Below, piece after piece: positions 13,375 to 26,000 of a stretch of 64,000 bases of DNA (positions are counted from its first letter, which is position 1; each line of letters begins with the position of its first letter). Source of the DNA: Cavenderia fasciculata (lineage: Eukaryota; Evosea; Eumycetozoa; Acytosteliales; Cavenderiaceae). The stretch lies in NCBI RefSeq assembly GCF_000203815.1, contig NW_004457695.1, positions 1,548,054-1,612,053 of the forward strand, written 5' to 3'. Both the position numbers and the translations under genes were made by a program. Below the pieces are notes generated by a model. That model saw nothing but the letters and a program-made list of their open reading frames with translations. It did no database searches and was not told the origin of the DNA.

Positions 13375-13539
13375 ATGATACGGCTAAACAATACTGGGTC
13401 TTGGGATTCCTACTAAACTCTCGACAGATAGAGTTTTTCTTACTTTATATGATTCTCTAAACTGTTATACATCTGGGTGTATTTTATGTTTGTTTCATCC
13501 AAATTCAAAACATCATGAAAAATCAAGAAAGAATGTTGG

Positions 13540-14070
13540 AAAAGTAGGAGCATTGGTTTGCCAGTGAAATACCTAAGTATAAATAAAATCAATCCTCATA
13601 TTTTTTTTTAACTAACAATTGTCTTTTTAAAGGTCCACTATTAATGATATCAGAACTTGACTTACAAGATTTGCCTATAGAATTACTCCACAACTAGCTC
13701 CTTGGATCTTTGAAATTCGAGCTCAAACACATTTGGTTGGTAATATCTAATGCAGAAAAGCTGATGCTCCAAAACATTGTCCACCAAAACCATGATATCA
13801 TTCGATAGTATTTATTACTATATAGATATTCCATTTAATTCTATTGATTTTAAACTAACCCTTTTATTTTTTATGAATATAGACTTTAGAGGATTTTATC
13901 TGGATCATAGCATACATTTTTTAAAGATATTGGTCTAAAGTACAGAGAACATTGGTTTCTATTCTAATAGATTCCAAATAACTGTACAGTTTATGAATTC
14001 TTCAAAATGGAATATAGATTATTGTTTAATGTTCACCACAGCATTAGTGAAGGTAATTATGTATCAATAA
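13540..14070 (+). pseudogene. Decayed multi-exon gene remnant, F-box-like start
   Basis: No long frame survives, but intron-like pieces remain: CCTAAGTATAAATAAAATC then a T-rich tract ending in AAAG, and GAAGGTAATTATG near 14050. One piece near 13645-13700 reads MISELDLQDLPIELLHN then stop. The LPIELLH segment resembles the start of an F-box or similar motif. Several stops interrupt the rest. The surroundings (13064-14410) hold nothing else recognisable. The assignment is tentative. Confidence 0.3.
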
Positions 14071-14413
14071 TCTATAAAATATCTTTGTAACAATATTACT
14101 TTCAACTATCTTTTTACTTTAACTAAAGATTACGTGTGTCGATACGTTGAGTTTCCTAGCCAACAACTCCCATTTTTATCTACTAGGATACTCTGATCTA
14201 TATATATATATATATTCTACTACTATTCTAGAATAACTTAAACTTCAAATACATCTTCTCTGGTCCCAACTAAAAAAAAATTCATAAAAAAAAAAACTTC
14301 GATTGTTCTTCATTTATTTTGTTCAAAAAGATTCATAGTAATTATATAATAAAAAATTATTAAATACATTTTGATTGATTGAAAATTAATTAATTAAAAG
14401 TATTCCTAAAGAT

Positions 14414-17400
14414 TTATTTTTTAAACTAATTAGTTTTGGAAAATGAAAATGAAAATGGAAAAAAGAAGAGTGAAAGGTTAATACCAAATAATAATAGAAA
14501 TGTATTTGTATATACTTACTTGTTGTTGGTTTCCAACGGTAGCGGATTTTACTCCACTTCTCATTGTCGTAGATTTCTTTGCTTTGCCATGTTGTTGTTG
14601 TTTAGCAGCACCGGTGAATTCAATATTAAAGCTATTATAATTTTGTTGTTGTTGTTGTTGTTGATTTTGTTGTGAATGTTGATTATAATCAAATGGAACA
14701 AATGGTTGTTTTGGTTGTTGTGATGTTTGTTGAGGTTGTTGTTGAGGTTGTTGTTGTTGTAATTTCTTATTTAATTTTGGTTGTTGTTGTTGAATTGGTT
14801 GTTGAAGTTGTTGAGTTGTTTGACTTGTACTTGTGGTATCCAAATTCATTGGAACATTAGTGGTAGTGTTGGTACCTTCTGGAATCCAACCAATACCCTT
14901 CATAAAAGTGATTGGATCAGCATCGAGTAAATCATTTTTCTTTTTAGATGCACCTGGTTCATTGAGTTGGTTGGTTGAACTAGTAAGTATATTGATTGAA
15001 CTAGCGTTGTTGGTGTTGGTGTTTGTGGTGGTTGTGTTGTTGTTGTTATTGTTGTTGTTGTTGGGGATAGTAGATCCACTCTCTGTCCCTCCAATACTTG
15101 TATTGTTTGGTGTTTCTTTTAGTTTCTTTTTCTCCTTGTTTCGTCGACGGTTGAGGTTGGACAACTGGTAAATCTCCTCCATACTCTTGGGAATCTCCTC
15201 CTCGCTACCACTATCCGACAACTGCGTCTCAATCTCCTCGTCATCTGAACGGATCGACTTGAGGTCGACATCATCATCGTCGTCATCGTCATCATCGTCA
15301 CCGTCCTTGTTGGCTCCTCCTAATGCTTCAAACATTGAGGATTGATCCTTTGATATACTTTGATTATTTTGACTATTATTATTTTGATTATTATTATTAT
15401 TTCCGCTCGAGTTATTACTATTATTACTGCTACTGCTACTGCTACTACTAGTAGTAGTACTTGTTGTAGTAGTGGTCATTGTGGTGGTCATGGTAGTAAG
15501 AGTTGTCAACTCATTGATGGGTTTGTAGTTGGGGGCTAGTGAAGAGGCGTCAAACGAGGACTCGACCATAGTAGCTATCTTTTTGTGTTTTTTGGCGACA
15601 TAGTCGTCGTTGCCCGACTCGTCACTGCTATCAAATAGAGAGTTTGGTGCGGGTACACTGGCAGCCTGGTTGGTCTGGTTGGCCTGGCTGAGCGAGGTGG
15701 AGCGACGGGGAGTGGGTGAGATGAGCGACTGGAGGGGAATGGGCTCGAGTGTCTGCTGCTGTTGTTGTTGTTGTTGTTGTTGCTGTAAAAGGTGGTACTG
15801 GTGGTTTTGGTGGTCCAACCAGCCGGCCGTCCTGTACAGTTCGTGCGTAGACAAGACTGGGCTCTGTGAATGCGAATGAGGGTAGATGGGCGACGTGGAC
15901 GGGGTTGTTGGAGGGTTGCTGGCCGAGAATGCCAATGGCTGTAAGACTGTGGGGGACACGACTTGAGCTGGAGCAGGGACAGGTGCCATGGCAGGCACAG
16001 GGTTGAACCCACGAGGTGGCTGACTCTGACTAGACCCCTGTATATTATTGAGTAGCTTGTTGTGCAAGTTATTACTGTTATTGGTGTTGGAGCCTTCTAA
16101 AATTTGATGAATAGAGTTATTTTCTTCTAGACGAGCTTTGAGAATATCTTGTAAGAGTTGATGAGCGTGTTGCTTGAGGAGGGGAGGGATGGGGTTGCAG
16201 CAGGCGAGTAGGTCGGCGATCGAGGTGGGCTGCTTCTCGACGATGGTCGTCATCATGGCGTTGGGCAGCACGTAACGGATGCTCTCGTCCTCTTCACGGG
16301 CCAACTTCTCACGCCACTGGAAGAGGATGCGGAAGACACGCAGGTTGACACCTCCGTAGCTAAGACTATTCTTTTTGCAAAAGTCAATGTGTGAATTCTC
16401 GTCAAACAAATCCTTGTCGTATTTTAAGAGGGACAACTCACGTGATCGACGCAGCACCTCGTTGAGGAGCGCCGACCCCGTGCCAAGCTTGGTGCCACGT
16501 GCTAGTAGCTCGTTACGCAGACGGTCGTAAATGTAGAGCAGGTAGTGAGTGTCCTCGCGGGCGTATTTGGCCATCTCGGCGGGAACGGGTCGTATACGCC
16601 AGTCGGCCAACTGGAACTTTTTATTGGCTTCGACCGAACAGTAGAAACGCAGCAAAAAGGCGAGTGACGCCGACGGGTACTCGAGCACACGACTGGCCTG
16701 CCCGGTATCAAACATGTTGACAATGTACAGTCCAAAGTCACGTTGCAACCACTTGATGTCGCTCTCGGAGCCATGCAAAATCTTGACGATGCGAGGGTTG
16801 GTGAATGCATTGTTGAGCAAGTGCATCGACGACCTCAAGGCCAACGCGTCGATCAAATAGTCTTCGGTACGTGTAGACACTTGCATCAAACAGACAAACC
16901 CCTGGTACGAACGGTAATTATGTGCCTCCAAATCAATAGCAATCTCTTCGACATGGCTCAACTTGTCGGCCACAATCATCAACTGTTCGCGTGTATCCAC
17001 CCATGTCAATGGTGCATTATCCAATCCCCTATACAACATCTCCTTGCTCGATACCAATTGTCTTGGCTCATATTGGTATTGACTAATCTCATACTCGTAT
17101 GGATGTGGAATAACAACCTTTTCAAAATCCTTTGATTTTACCGTTTTTTGTGATTCTAAAAATATTTTTCTAAATACTATAAAAAAACAAAAACAAAAAG
17201 GTTAATATACAAATATTAAATACATATGTATATATACATTTACATACCAGGATCTAATGGTTTTAATTGATTTGGTTTCTCTGTAATTTTTGGTAGGAAT
17301 GGGTAATTTGAATTATCGACCTTGTCTTCAAATTTAAGTTGTGGACGCATAATATTGTGACCGTAAAACATATTCAATTCTGTTGTTTTACCAATGGTTG

Positions 17401-17953
17401 TTGTGGTTGCCTGTGTCGTTGTAGTAGTTGATGATAATATAGTATTGGTTTGAATTAATCTATTTGGTTTATCCATTTGATCTGTTAGATGGTCCTAAGG
17501 TAAAAATAAATAAAATACAAGTTAATAACTATTGTTTGTTTTTGTTTGTTTTGATTGTTTCTTTCTTACCACTTTATCAATAATTCCATCAACAACTTCT
17601 ACAATATTTGTGAATCGTTCAGATACATCTTCGACATCTTCATTGTCATTGGTATCGAATAGAGGAGAGTGTTTTGGGTTCTCTGATTGTACGAAATTAT
17701 CGGTGAGGTTTAAAAGACGACGTCCAAACTGATTCATCTTTTCACGGAATGCTGGATAGGTCGAGTAGTAGGAATAGTCTTCGTCAATAGGCAATTGGTT
17801 GCTAATCTTGATGGCTGATATCAAATTTCCATATAGATTCTTTGAGAATACTTCTAAATTGTTTTGATCAATTAAAATATCACCACCAATATTATTATTA
17901 TTATTGTTGTTGAGGTGCTGTGATTTGCTACCTTGATTTATATTATTAAACAT
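14414..17953 (-). CDS. rrp6: Exosome 3'-5' exoribonuclease RRP6/EXOSC10
   Basis: Exons are 17953-17570, 17494-17248, 17176-14520 and probably a 12-base last exon 14425-14414 (FKK, stop). Without that last splice the frame stops near 14478. The protein is about 1100 residues. An N-terminal PMC2NT-like region (about 25-130) precedes the DEDD exonuclease domain. IDLEAH gives the first Asp and Glu (about 292 and 294), HGSESDIKWLQRDFG the second Asp, and YAREDTHYLLY the Tyr-x3-Asp pair. An HRDC-like domain follows (VLPNAMMTTIVEKQPTSIAD). The C-terminal half is a long Gln/Asn/Thr/Ser low-complexity region with an acidic tract and a final Lys-rich stretch. RRP6 is the nuclear exosome's distributive 3'-5' RNase for rRNA, snoRNA and RNA surveillance. 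All catalytic residues appear intact. Confidence 0.92.
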
Positions 17954-19454
17954 TATTATATTATAATATTATATATAGAAAATATAGATAGATAGGTCTC
18001 TTAAACTATTTCTCTTTCTTATTTGTAGTTGTTGTTGATCGTTTAAAAAAAATGTAATGTAATTGATGATAATAGATTGTTAAATTTAGATCTAAATTTT
18101 TAAAAAAATATTTATAAGTATTTTGTTTCGTTCGGTTTTTTTTTTTTTTGATCCAATGTATCGTAGTAGTGATTAGAACAAAAACACAAATAGAGGTGAG
18201 TGATTAGAATGGGGTGGGGGGGATGACAATAATAATAATACAAGGCAAGTTAACAAAGATCTTCCTCTCTTTGCTTGCTTGCTTACCTGTCGTGTCGACG
18301 ACAAGACAATAAATGGATAGATAGATGGATGGATGGATGGCTGCTGTGACTGACAATAACTTAGTATTGTTATTGTTGATTCCGATGATGATATGATGAT
18401 TTCGATGATTCCGATGATGATGATGATTTTGGGTAAAGAAAGAAAGATTGCAAATGAATGAATGTTGTTTGCTATTGTGACTTTTTACAAGGGAAGCTTC
18501 TTCCAGCTGCTGCTGTTGCTGCTGCTTTTGCTCTCTTGTATCCAATATTCGTATTCTTGTTTGAAACACAACTACCATTAATATGATGAATGAATGATGT
18601 ATTGATTGAATTTGAATTTGAATTGATTGATTGATTGATGAAGATAATTTAATATCCTCCTATCATTCATTCATCATCCATACTGATTTCGTTTCTGCTG
18701 TGATGAATGTAAAAGTTGAGAGAGGGGGGGAGAGGGGGATGAATAATGTTGTTCCAATTTGGGTGGTGTAAGGGGGTGGGTGTGATGATATTCAACCACT
18801 CTCCCATCTAATCTATGCTATCCATGTGTATCTATCCATCCATCATTATCATCATCATCATCATCATTATCATCGTCGTATGGTTTGTTTTATTGATATA
18901 AATGAGTGAGAGATTGACAATTCAATCATCGAGTATAACATATAGTGGGGGGTGGTATATATCGTATCGTCCGCTGATCCTACTTTTAATAACAAATATA
19001 CAGTATTTGTGTAGTACTCTATGTGTTGTTGTTGTTGTTGTGTGTTGATATTGATGATATACTCCAAACTAATATTAGCTAGCTGCTATGAGGCACTGAT
19101 GATAAAAGTTTGTTGCTGTATGAATGAGATGAATGAATCGTGTCTTGAATTTGAAAAACTAACGGTCATTTTCCCTCGCTAACGAAAAAAAAAAAAAAAA
19201 CAAAAAAATTAAAAAACCAACGGTCTTCTTCCCTCCTTCTCCAATTTATTTTTGTATGGGAGAGAGCAAGGTGGAGGAGGGAAAGAGAAATAAATTTGAA
19301 TTGGGTTTGCAAATCTATAACAATATTTTTTTGAAATAATAATAATAATAAATACAATAATATGAATATATAATATGAAACTATAGGGTTTGTAAAGTTT
19401 TGTTTATTTCCTTTTTTTTTTTTTTTTTTTTTGTAGGTTTGGTTTGGTTTGGGC
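17954..19454. other. Spacer between two minus-strand genes
   Basis: About 1.5 kb without a supportable gene. It holds TGA/ATG-type trinucleotide runs (18405-18430, 18842-18870), G-runs near 18724-18737 and T/A homopolymers near 19185-19207 and 19411-19432. The open frames here are products of these repeats. It should contain the rrp6 promoter and the 3' end of the PHD gene. Confidence 0.5.
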
Positions 19455-22400
19455 TCATTCATCAATTCGTAGAGATGGAGATTGTTGTGATCCATCTGAT
19501 AATGGAGGGGATGATGAATTCGTGTTGGTTGTTGTCGTTGTTGTTGTCGTTGTTGTCGTATTGTTGGTTGTTGTTGTCGTATTAGTATCTGAATGTTTAC
19601 ATTTATCACATAAAATATAAACTGTTGGTTTTGCTTTTGATTTCTTTGTAATAATATTGGTTTGACTGGTTGAATTACTATTACCAATACTTGTTGTTGT
19701 TGTTGTTGTATTTCCATTGTTGTCATCTTCATTTTCATTATCATTTGTTGATGTTTCATTTAATGCCGCTGCCGCTGCTGCTGCTGCTGCCGCCGCTTGT
19801 TGAGAATAAGGTCTAATCTCCATATATTCATGTTTTTCAAGGATGATAATGTCCTCTGGAAGACAGTTGATGCAAAAACTACTAGGACAACCTTTACAGA
19901 TAAAGAAACTGCCGGTACCCGACTCGTTGGATGGTTTACGACACTTGGAACAAGAGTGACGCGGACACTTCCAACTACGTGGTGTATGTGACAGTCCTGC
20001 ACATGATCGATGGTATATCTTGGGACACGATCGACACTGGACAATGCTGGTACGACCCTTTTCATCTTCTTCAGCCTTGCACGTAAAACAAGTTCGATCA
20101 ACCAGGTTCTTGTGTCTCTTGGCCGACTTTCTCTTTTTATCTGGTGTAACTGATGTTGATGAAGTGGATGATGACGAAGAAGTGGTAGAGGAAGCAGGAG
20201 TAGTAGCAGTAGTAGTAGTACCACTACTTTCATTAGAGGATGTTGTACTGGTACTAGTTAGATTAATTGGAACTACACTGGATTTGAATTTCCAAGGGTC
20301 GTAGGATGATGGAAGGAATGAATCGGATAGACTGAGCGATGGAGACGACGTGGATGGCGACGAAGTGATGGGCGATTGAGAGACTGGGGTGGGAGCACTC
20401 GACGACGACGGGGATGACATGGGAGCAAAGATAGATGGCGAAGAGTACGAGTAGGATGGTGACGACGCAATACTGTTGCATGGTCGAGGAGACACCAATT
20501 GGGGAGTCGAGATGGAACTACCAACTGAAACTGGGAACCCACCACTAATTGACTTTGACAGTGTTGGGACTGTATTGGATGATGTTGATGGCGACGACGA
20601 CGATGATGATGAACTACCACCACCACCGCTGCTACTACTTAGTTTTAAAATACAAAACTTCATCATCTCTTTGAAAATCTCAATTTTTGTCTTGTTATTT
20701 GATGTTGATTTGAAAAATGCATAGGACCATTCTTCAGTAGTATCACATGTAATCAATGAAATGATATTACTGTTTGGATAGGCAATGGGTGCAATCGATA
20801 ATGGTGTGCCGTGGATGTTGATATCTACATCTTCCGTCTGCTGCTGCTGCTGCTGCTGGTCATCGTCTTCATTAAACTTGACAAATCGGTCAAATTCAAT
20901 TACTATATCATCCAGTCTTGCCATACCAACCAATTGTTGTTGTTTCATTTGGACATAGGTTGAAACAATTATGGTCGGTCCCATCGTTGACGATGACTTA
21001 TTTTTTTTAGTAGCCACCTTTTTCTTTTTCTCTTGCATCATTGTTTTTAATTGTTCAACTTGATCAATATAATTAATTGACCTAATGACATTAAAATATG
21101 AATAAATTTAATATTAACATATATATATATATATATAATTAATTATCTTTGGTGTTGTTTAAAACCTATACTTACTTTTGTAAAAGAAAATCTTTTAATA
21201 AAGATAAAGTTGATAATGAGGAAGTTAAAATAATAATTCTCATATTACTTGAGAATATTTTAGATTCTACCAAAATTCTTTCAATCATTAATAATTTTCC
21301 AGATGATTGATCAATCTTGCTATTATTATTATTATTATTATTGTTATTGTTGGTATTATTGGTGTTGGTATTATTATTATTGGATTCATAAAGATTACAA
21401 CATTTCATTAAAGATAATTGTAATTCTGAAAGGAGGATGGACTGTTCCTTTTCAGATTTCTTTGGGTCTAGAGCATTTGGAATATTGTTCTTTAATAAAT
21501 TACGATAGATATTCTTTTGTGATTCCAACATTGGTACAAATAAACCAAGTTGATTTGGTGTTGCCAATGATGTTGATAAAGTCGATAAAGTTGACTTGTC
21601 CTTGTCTTTGACACCAAGACGTTTAGAGATCTCGCCAATATAGTGTCTAATGGATTGTACATTCATATCATTGGCATTATTAGTTACTCCACGTGGGGAT
21701 CCAAGTGGCGGAGGTAATTTGGGATCAGAGTCGACCGATGATCTCATTCTTTTCTTTGCCAATACTGTTGGGATTGGTGGTGGTGGAGGTTGTTGTTGGT
21801 TTGTGGTTGTAGTTGTAGTAGTTGTTGGTGTTGTTGTACTATTACTATTACTATTACTTGCAACCAAAGGATCATCAGATATAAAGGGAGGTGATGGTGT
21901 GGAAGGCGTAGATGGAGGTGACCCAAAAAATGGTTGTTGGGGTTGTTGAGGACTATTTGAATAAACTAGTGGTGGAGGAGGTGGTGATGAAATGACTGAT
22001 GTTGGCGTAATGAATTGTTGTTGTTGTTGTGGTTGAGGTTGAATATGTTGTTGTTGTTGTTGATGTTGTGGCGGACGTAGTTGGTGTGTTGGTGGTGAAG
22101 TGCTAAGGTAATAAACGGCGGTTGTTGGTGGGGGTGGCGATGCGGGATTCTCATGATGATGATGGCCAACTGGAATACCAACTGGGACGGAAACCGGAAC
22201 GTGTGATGGAACTGGAGGAGATCCAATAGGTTGTCCCGTCGGTACATAAACAATTGGTGACATGGGATGATAATATGGTATGTGATAAGTTGGATGAATC
22301 GTTTGTTGTTGTTGTAAATGTACTTGTTGTTGATGTTGTTGAGGTGGTGAATGCATTTGTTGTGGAGAATGCATTTGTTGTTGTTGTTGATGATGGTTCA

Positions 22401-23082
22401 CAACAGAGTAACCAATAGGAGGAGATGGGTTACGTGCTTGAGTATCATCATTTTCATTGGACAGGAATTCATCATCAATAAACTCATCACTATCATCATT
22501 TTCCATAAACTCATCATCATTTTGTTGTTGTTGAGATTGGATCGTTTGACGTTGTTGTTGTTGTTGATGATGATGTTGATGATATTGTGGTTTCGCATTA
22601 TTCGTCGTAGTCGTCATCAATACGCTTGCATCAGAACCATTGCCATTACGACCTACCATTTGGCCACCATAGTTGTTGTTACTGTTGTTATTGCTATTGT
22701 TATTGTTATAATATTGATTATGATTCGTACCGTACGAATCACCGAGTGGGAATGGTAGGTTATGAGACGAGGTTGAGATGGAGTGTCTTTTGACGACGTT
22801 GGTCGTATCCAATTGACCATCGCTAGTGAAATGGGCGTGTTGAATATTGGTAGCATTGGAAAGATGGTGTGGATGCGATTGTGGATAAGGATGCGAATGC
22901 AACTGTTGTTGATGTTGATGTTGATGTTGATGATGATGAAGTGGTTGATGATGATATGAACCTACAACACCAACTGGTAAAAGTGGTGGTGGCAATGTTG
23001 GATCATTATTACCATTATTATTATTATTATTTATATAATAATGTTGTTGTTGTTGTTGTTGTTGTTGTTGATGATTGTCCAT
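19455..23082 (-). CDS. PHD/C5HCH zinc-finger protein, likely chromatin-associated
   Basis: Two exons, 23082-21176 and 21081-19455, join in phase 2 into 1177 residues. The first exon is mostly Gln/His/Pro/Ser low complexity with one folded-looking helical block near its end (MNVQSIRHYIGEISKRLGV). The second exon has a conserved block (GPTIIVSTYVQMKQQQLVGM) and a Ser/Thr-rich linker. A Cys/His-rich module follows: CFTCKAEEDEKGRTSIVQC, then CPKIYHRSCAGL, then WKCPRHSCSKC and CPSSFCINCLPED. The spacing resembles the paired PHD-C5HCH fingers of NSD-type chromatin proteins. No SET domain follows. After the module come a poly-Ala run, a C-terminal CDKC pair and Thr/Asn repeats. Histone-tail or protein binding is inferred from the fingers. 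Long open frames on the opposite strand are shadows of its repeats. Confidence 0.8.
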
Positions 23083-26000
23083 GATATATTTGAAAAATGA
23101 TCATAAATATATGTAAAAAAAAAATAAAGGGTTGTTTAAATAAATAAAATAATATATTAAATTAAAATAATATATTTTAAACAAATAAATTAATGGGAGG
23201 GAAAAGGACCGATAAGAGAATTCTCTCGTTGATGTAATTTTATACAACAATGGGAAGGAATTTCTTTTGTAAATGGAAATGTAAAATAATGACGAAAAAG
23301 AATGGGAAATGATGAAAAATGAAAATAAATAAATAGATAGTATTATATATGTGAATAATTAATTGTTGTTGGAATTATTATTATTATTATTATTAGTATG
23401 TATAAATAGACAGGTTGATTATAAAAAGAAAAAAGAAAAAAAATATGGATGGATGGATGGATGAATTGGCCTAGAAAAAGGTGGGCAACAAGTTTGGTAC
23501 AACAAGTTTGGTTTGTTGCTTTCTTCTTCTTATTTTTGAGGCTCGTTCTTCTTTATATGGTACGTAGTGGTGGTCGTGATCGTAGTCAATGTTGTTGTTT
23601 CCTTGTCAACAACAATGAAAGGAGTAATGGTGTCGGGCAGCTCCTTGACCCCTTTCCGCCTGGTTGGGTGGTTGTTCTTGTTGTTGTTGTTGTTGTTGTT
23701 GCTCGGGTTGACTGACAGATGTATCAAATGATGATGATGATGGCAATCGAGATTCAGTGTCCAACAACAACAACAATAATAGAAGCAGAAAGGGGCTTTT
23801 TATATAAATACAAAGGTTATAAATGTTTTGTTTTTTTGTTTAAAGTTTAAAAAAATAAATAATAGATGATGGGTCTTGGATTAAAAAAAAAAAAACTAAT
23901 TGTATAGTATTGATAATGATGATGGGAAATTTAAAAGGGTGCTGGGTTTTGTTGTGTGGAAAGGTTTTTTGTGGCTATATAAACTTTTTGTTATAAATAA
24001 TTAATAAATAAGGTTTAAAGGTGAGGTGAGGTGGTAATAAATAAATAAATAGGTTTTTTAAGATTGAATAAATAAATAAATAAATAATAATAACAATAAA
24101 TATGTATGTATGAATGTATGTATGGATGTATGTATGTATGTATGTATGTATGTAGAGGTTGCGAGGTTATATAGCCGATAAGGAGTTATAAAAGATGACT
24201 TGGAATTAATTGAATTTGTGGATGGATAATACGAATGTTGATTTGATTAATTTAAATTGATTTGAGATATATTCGAAACTCGATTAGTGTTGTGTTTGTG
24301 TTAGGCTTCTTATTCTTTTAAATAATATAACTATAACGCGGTATGAAAGGAAATATTAATATTAAGTTCAATCACCTGATTTTTCCAGATCACCAAAAAA
24401 AAATCACCCAATCTTATCTTACATTAATCTTAATCTGATTTTGGTCTTAAAAAAAAAGTATTATAATGTTACTATGTACTGTATATATATACTGTATTGA
24501 ATTAAATAAATATATATAAATAAATAAATAAATAAATTAGATTGGTTGTTATGTTATTGTTTTGTTAATAAATAAATAAATAAATAAATAAATAGTATTT
24601 GCGCAGTCAACTCTGTATCAGATGATGAAGATGATGGTGATGCTAAAGGTTGACTATGTTGTATTATACAATTATGATGTAGATGTATTCTTTCTTCTTG
24701 TTTATAGTCGTCGTCGTCGTCAATCGTGTACTGCTTGTTGATATGTGTATGTATCGTATCGTATCGATTGTTGCTATATAGATATACAATGAATGATTGT
24801 TGTGATTGAATGAATGATTGATTGGTTTAAAAGAAATAAAGTGTGCGCTCTGCTCTGTGATGGTTGTGTGGCTAGCTACTATGAAAAAAGAAGAGAAGAG
24901 AGAGTGAAAAAAGAACACCAATAATAAAAACAAAAAAAAAAAAGGAAGACATTAACCTTTTTTGGACACAAACGAGAGTAGAGTGACACTCCATAACAAA
25001 GGGACACTGATATAGAGGGCGATGCGGGCTTTAAAAATTGTGAAAACTAGTTTCTATTCCAGAGTACACCCGCTCAATCGTGATGAATGGGTGAGTGTGT
25101 TGACCACAAGATCCCCCCCTTTTCTTCCACCAATCCATCATCATCACCGCCATTGATTGGGAATTGCCGATTGATCAAGATTAAAAAAAAAAAAGTGATT
25201 TGTCCTCTTACCTGTTGTTTGTTTTTCTCTGTGTGTAGTTAGTTAGTTCTCTCTCTGTTGTTTTAAAAAAAATCTATAAATAAATAAATAAATAAATAAA
25301 AGTGTTATTACAAAGTTGAAGTTAAGATCTATCTATCTTGTGTATTGATCATATGATATGTATGACGAACCTGCAAAGCTACGCTGTGGTATGGATGGAA
25401 CGGAAGGATTGAGGAGAAAATAATTAAAAAAATAATTTGGTCCTTTTTGACTTGGGAGGATAAATTTTGTTAAAAAGGGTAAAACTTGGTTGTTTGGTGT
25501 TAAGCTCTTGTTCTATTTAGAAGGTGGGGTCCACGGCAGTGAAGTGTTGTTGGAGTTCTTTTTGGAGGTATCTTAATAATAAATATTATTATTGATCTGG
25601 TCTATGTTGAACTCGAGTCGGTCGGGTGGACGTAGGTAAAGGTATGGAAGGTGGGTAGATAGTTATATATATATATATGTGTGTAAGTATTGATATATAA
25701 ATTTATATATATTTGTATGTAGATAGAGGTTAGAAATAGATAGATAGATAAAGATTTATTTGTATATATATATATATGTCTATTGCAAATGGAGGATTGC
25801 GTGATTTGAGTTGTTGGTAATTATTCGTGTTGTGGTCACCTCATCATCGCCAATCATCTAATTGACCAATTTAATTAAATAATATCATTAGTCAAAAAAT
25901 GACGAAAGAGGGGTGTCGATCAATCAACAAGCCTTTCTCTCTCTTGAGAGCCACTACATCGTGGCAACAGGGGTATGACCTGCAAACAAAAAACTTGTAA

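Noticed and set aside
14833-15879. Long plus-strand open frames rich in Val, Leu and Cys opposite rrp6
   Set aside because: They are antisense to CAA, CAG and AAC repeats of the RRP6 tail; the minus strand has clear domains and splice sites.
18204-18578. 124-residue minus-strand frame with poly-Gln and hydrophobic end
   Set aside because: Built from TGA/ATG and CTG repeats, no domain, no partner exon and no conservation cue.
21966-22856. His/Asn-rich frames in other registers of the PHD-gene first exon
   Set aside because: Trinucleotide repeats stay open in several frames; only the listed frame continues through a valid splice into the zinc fingers.
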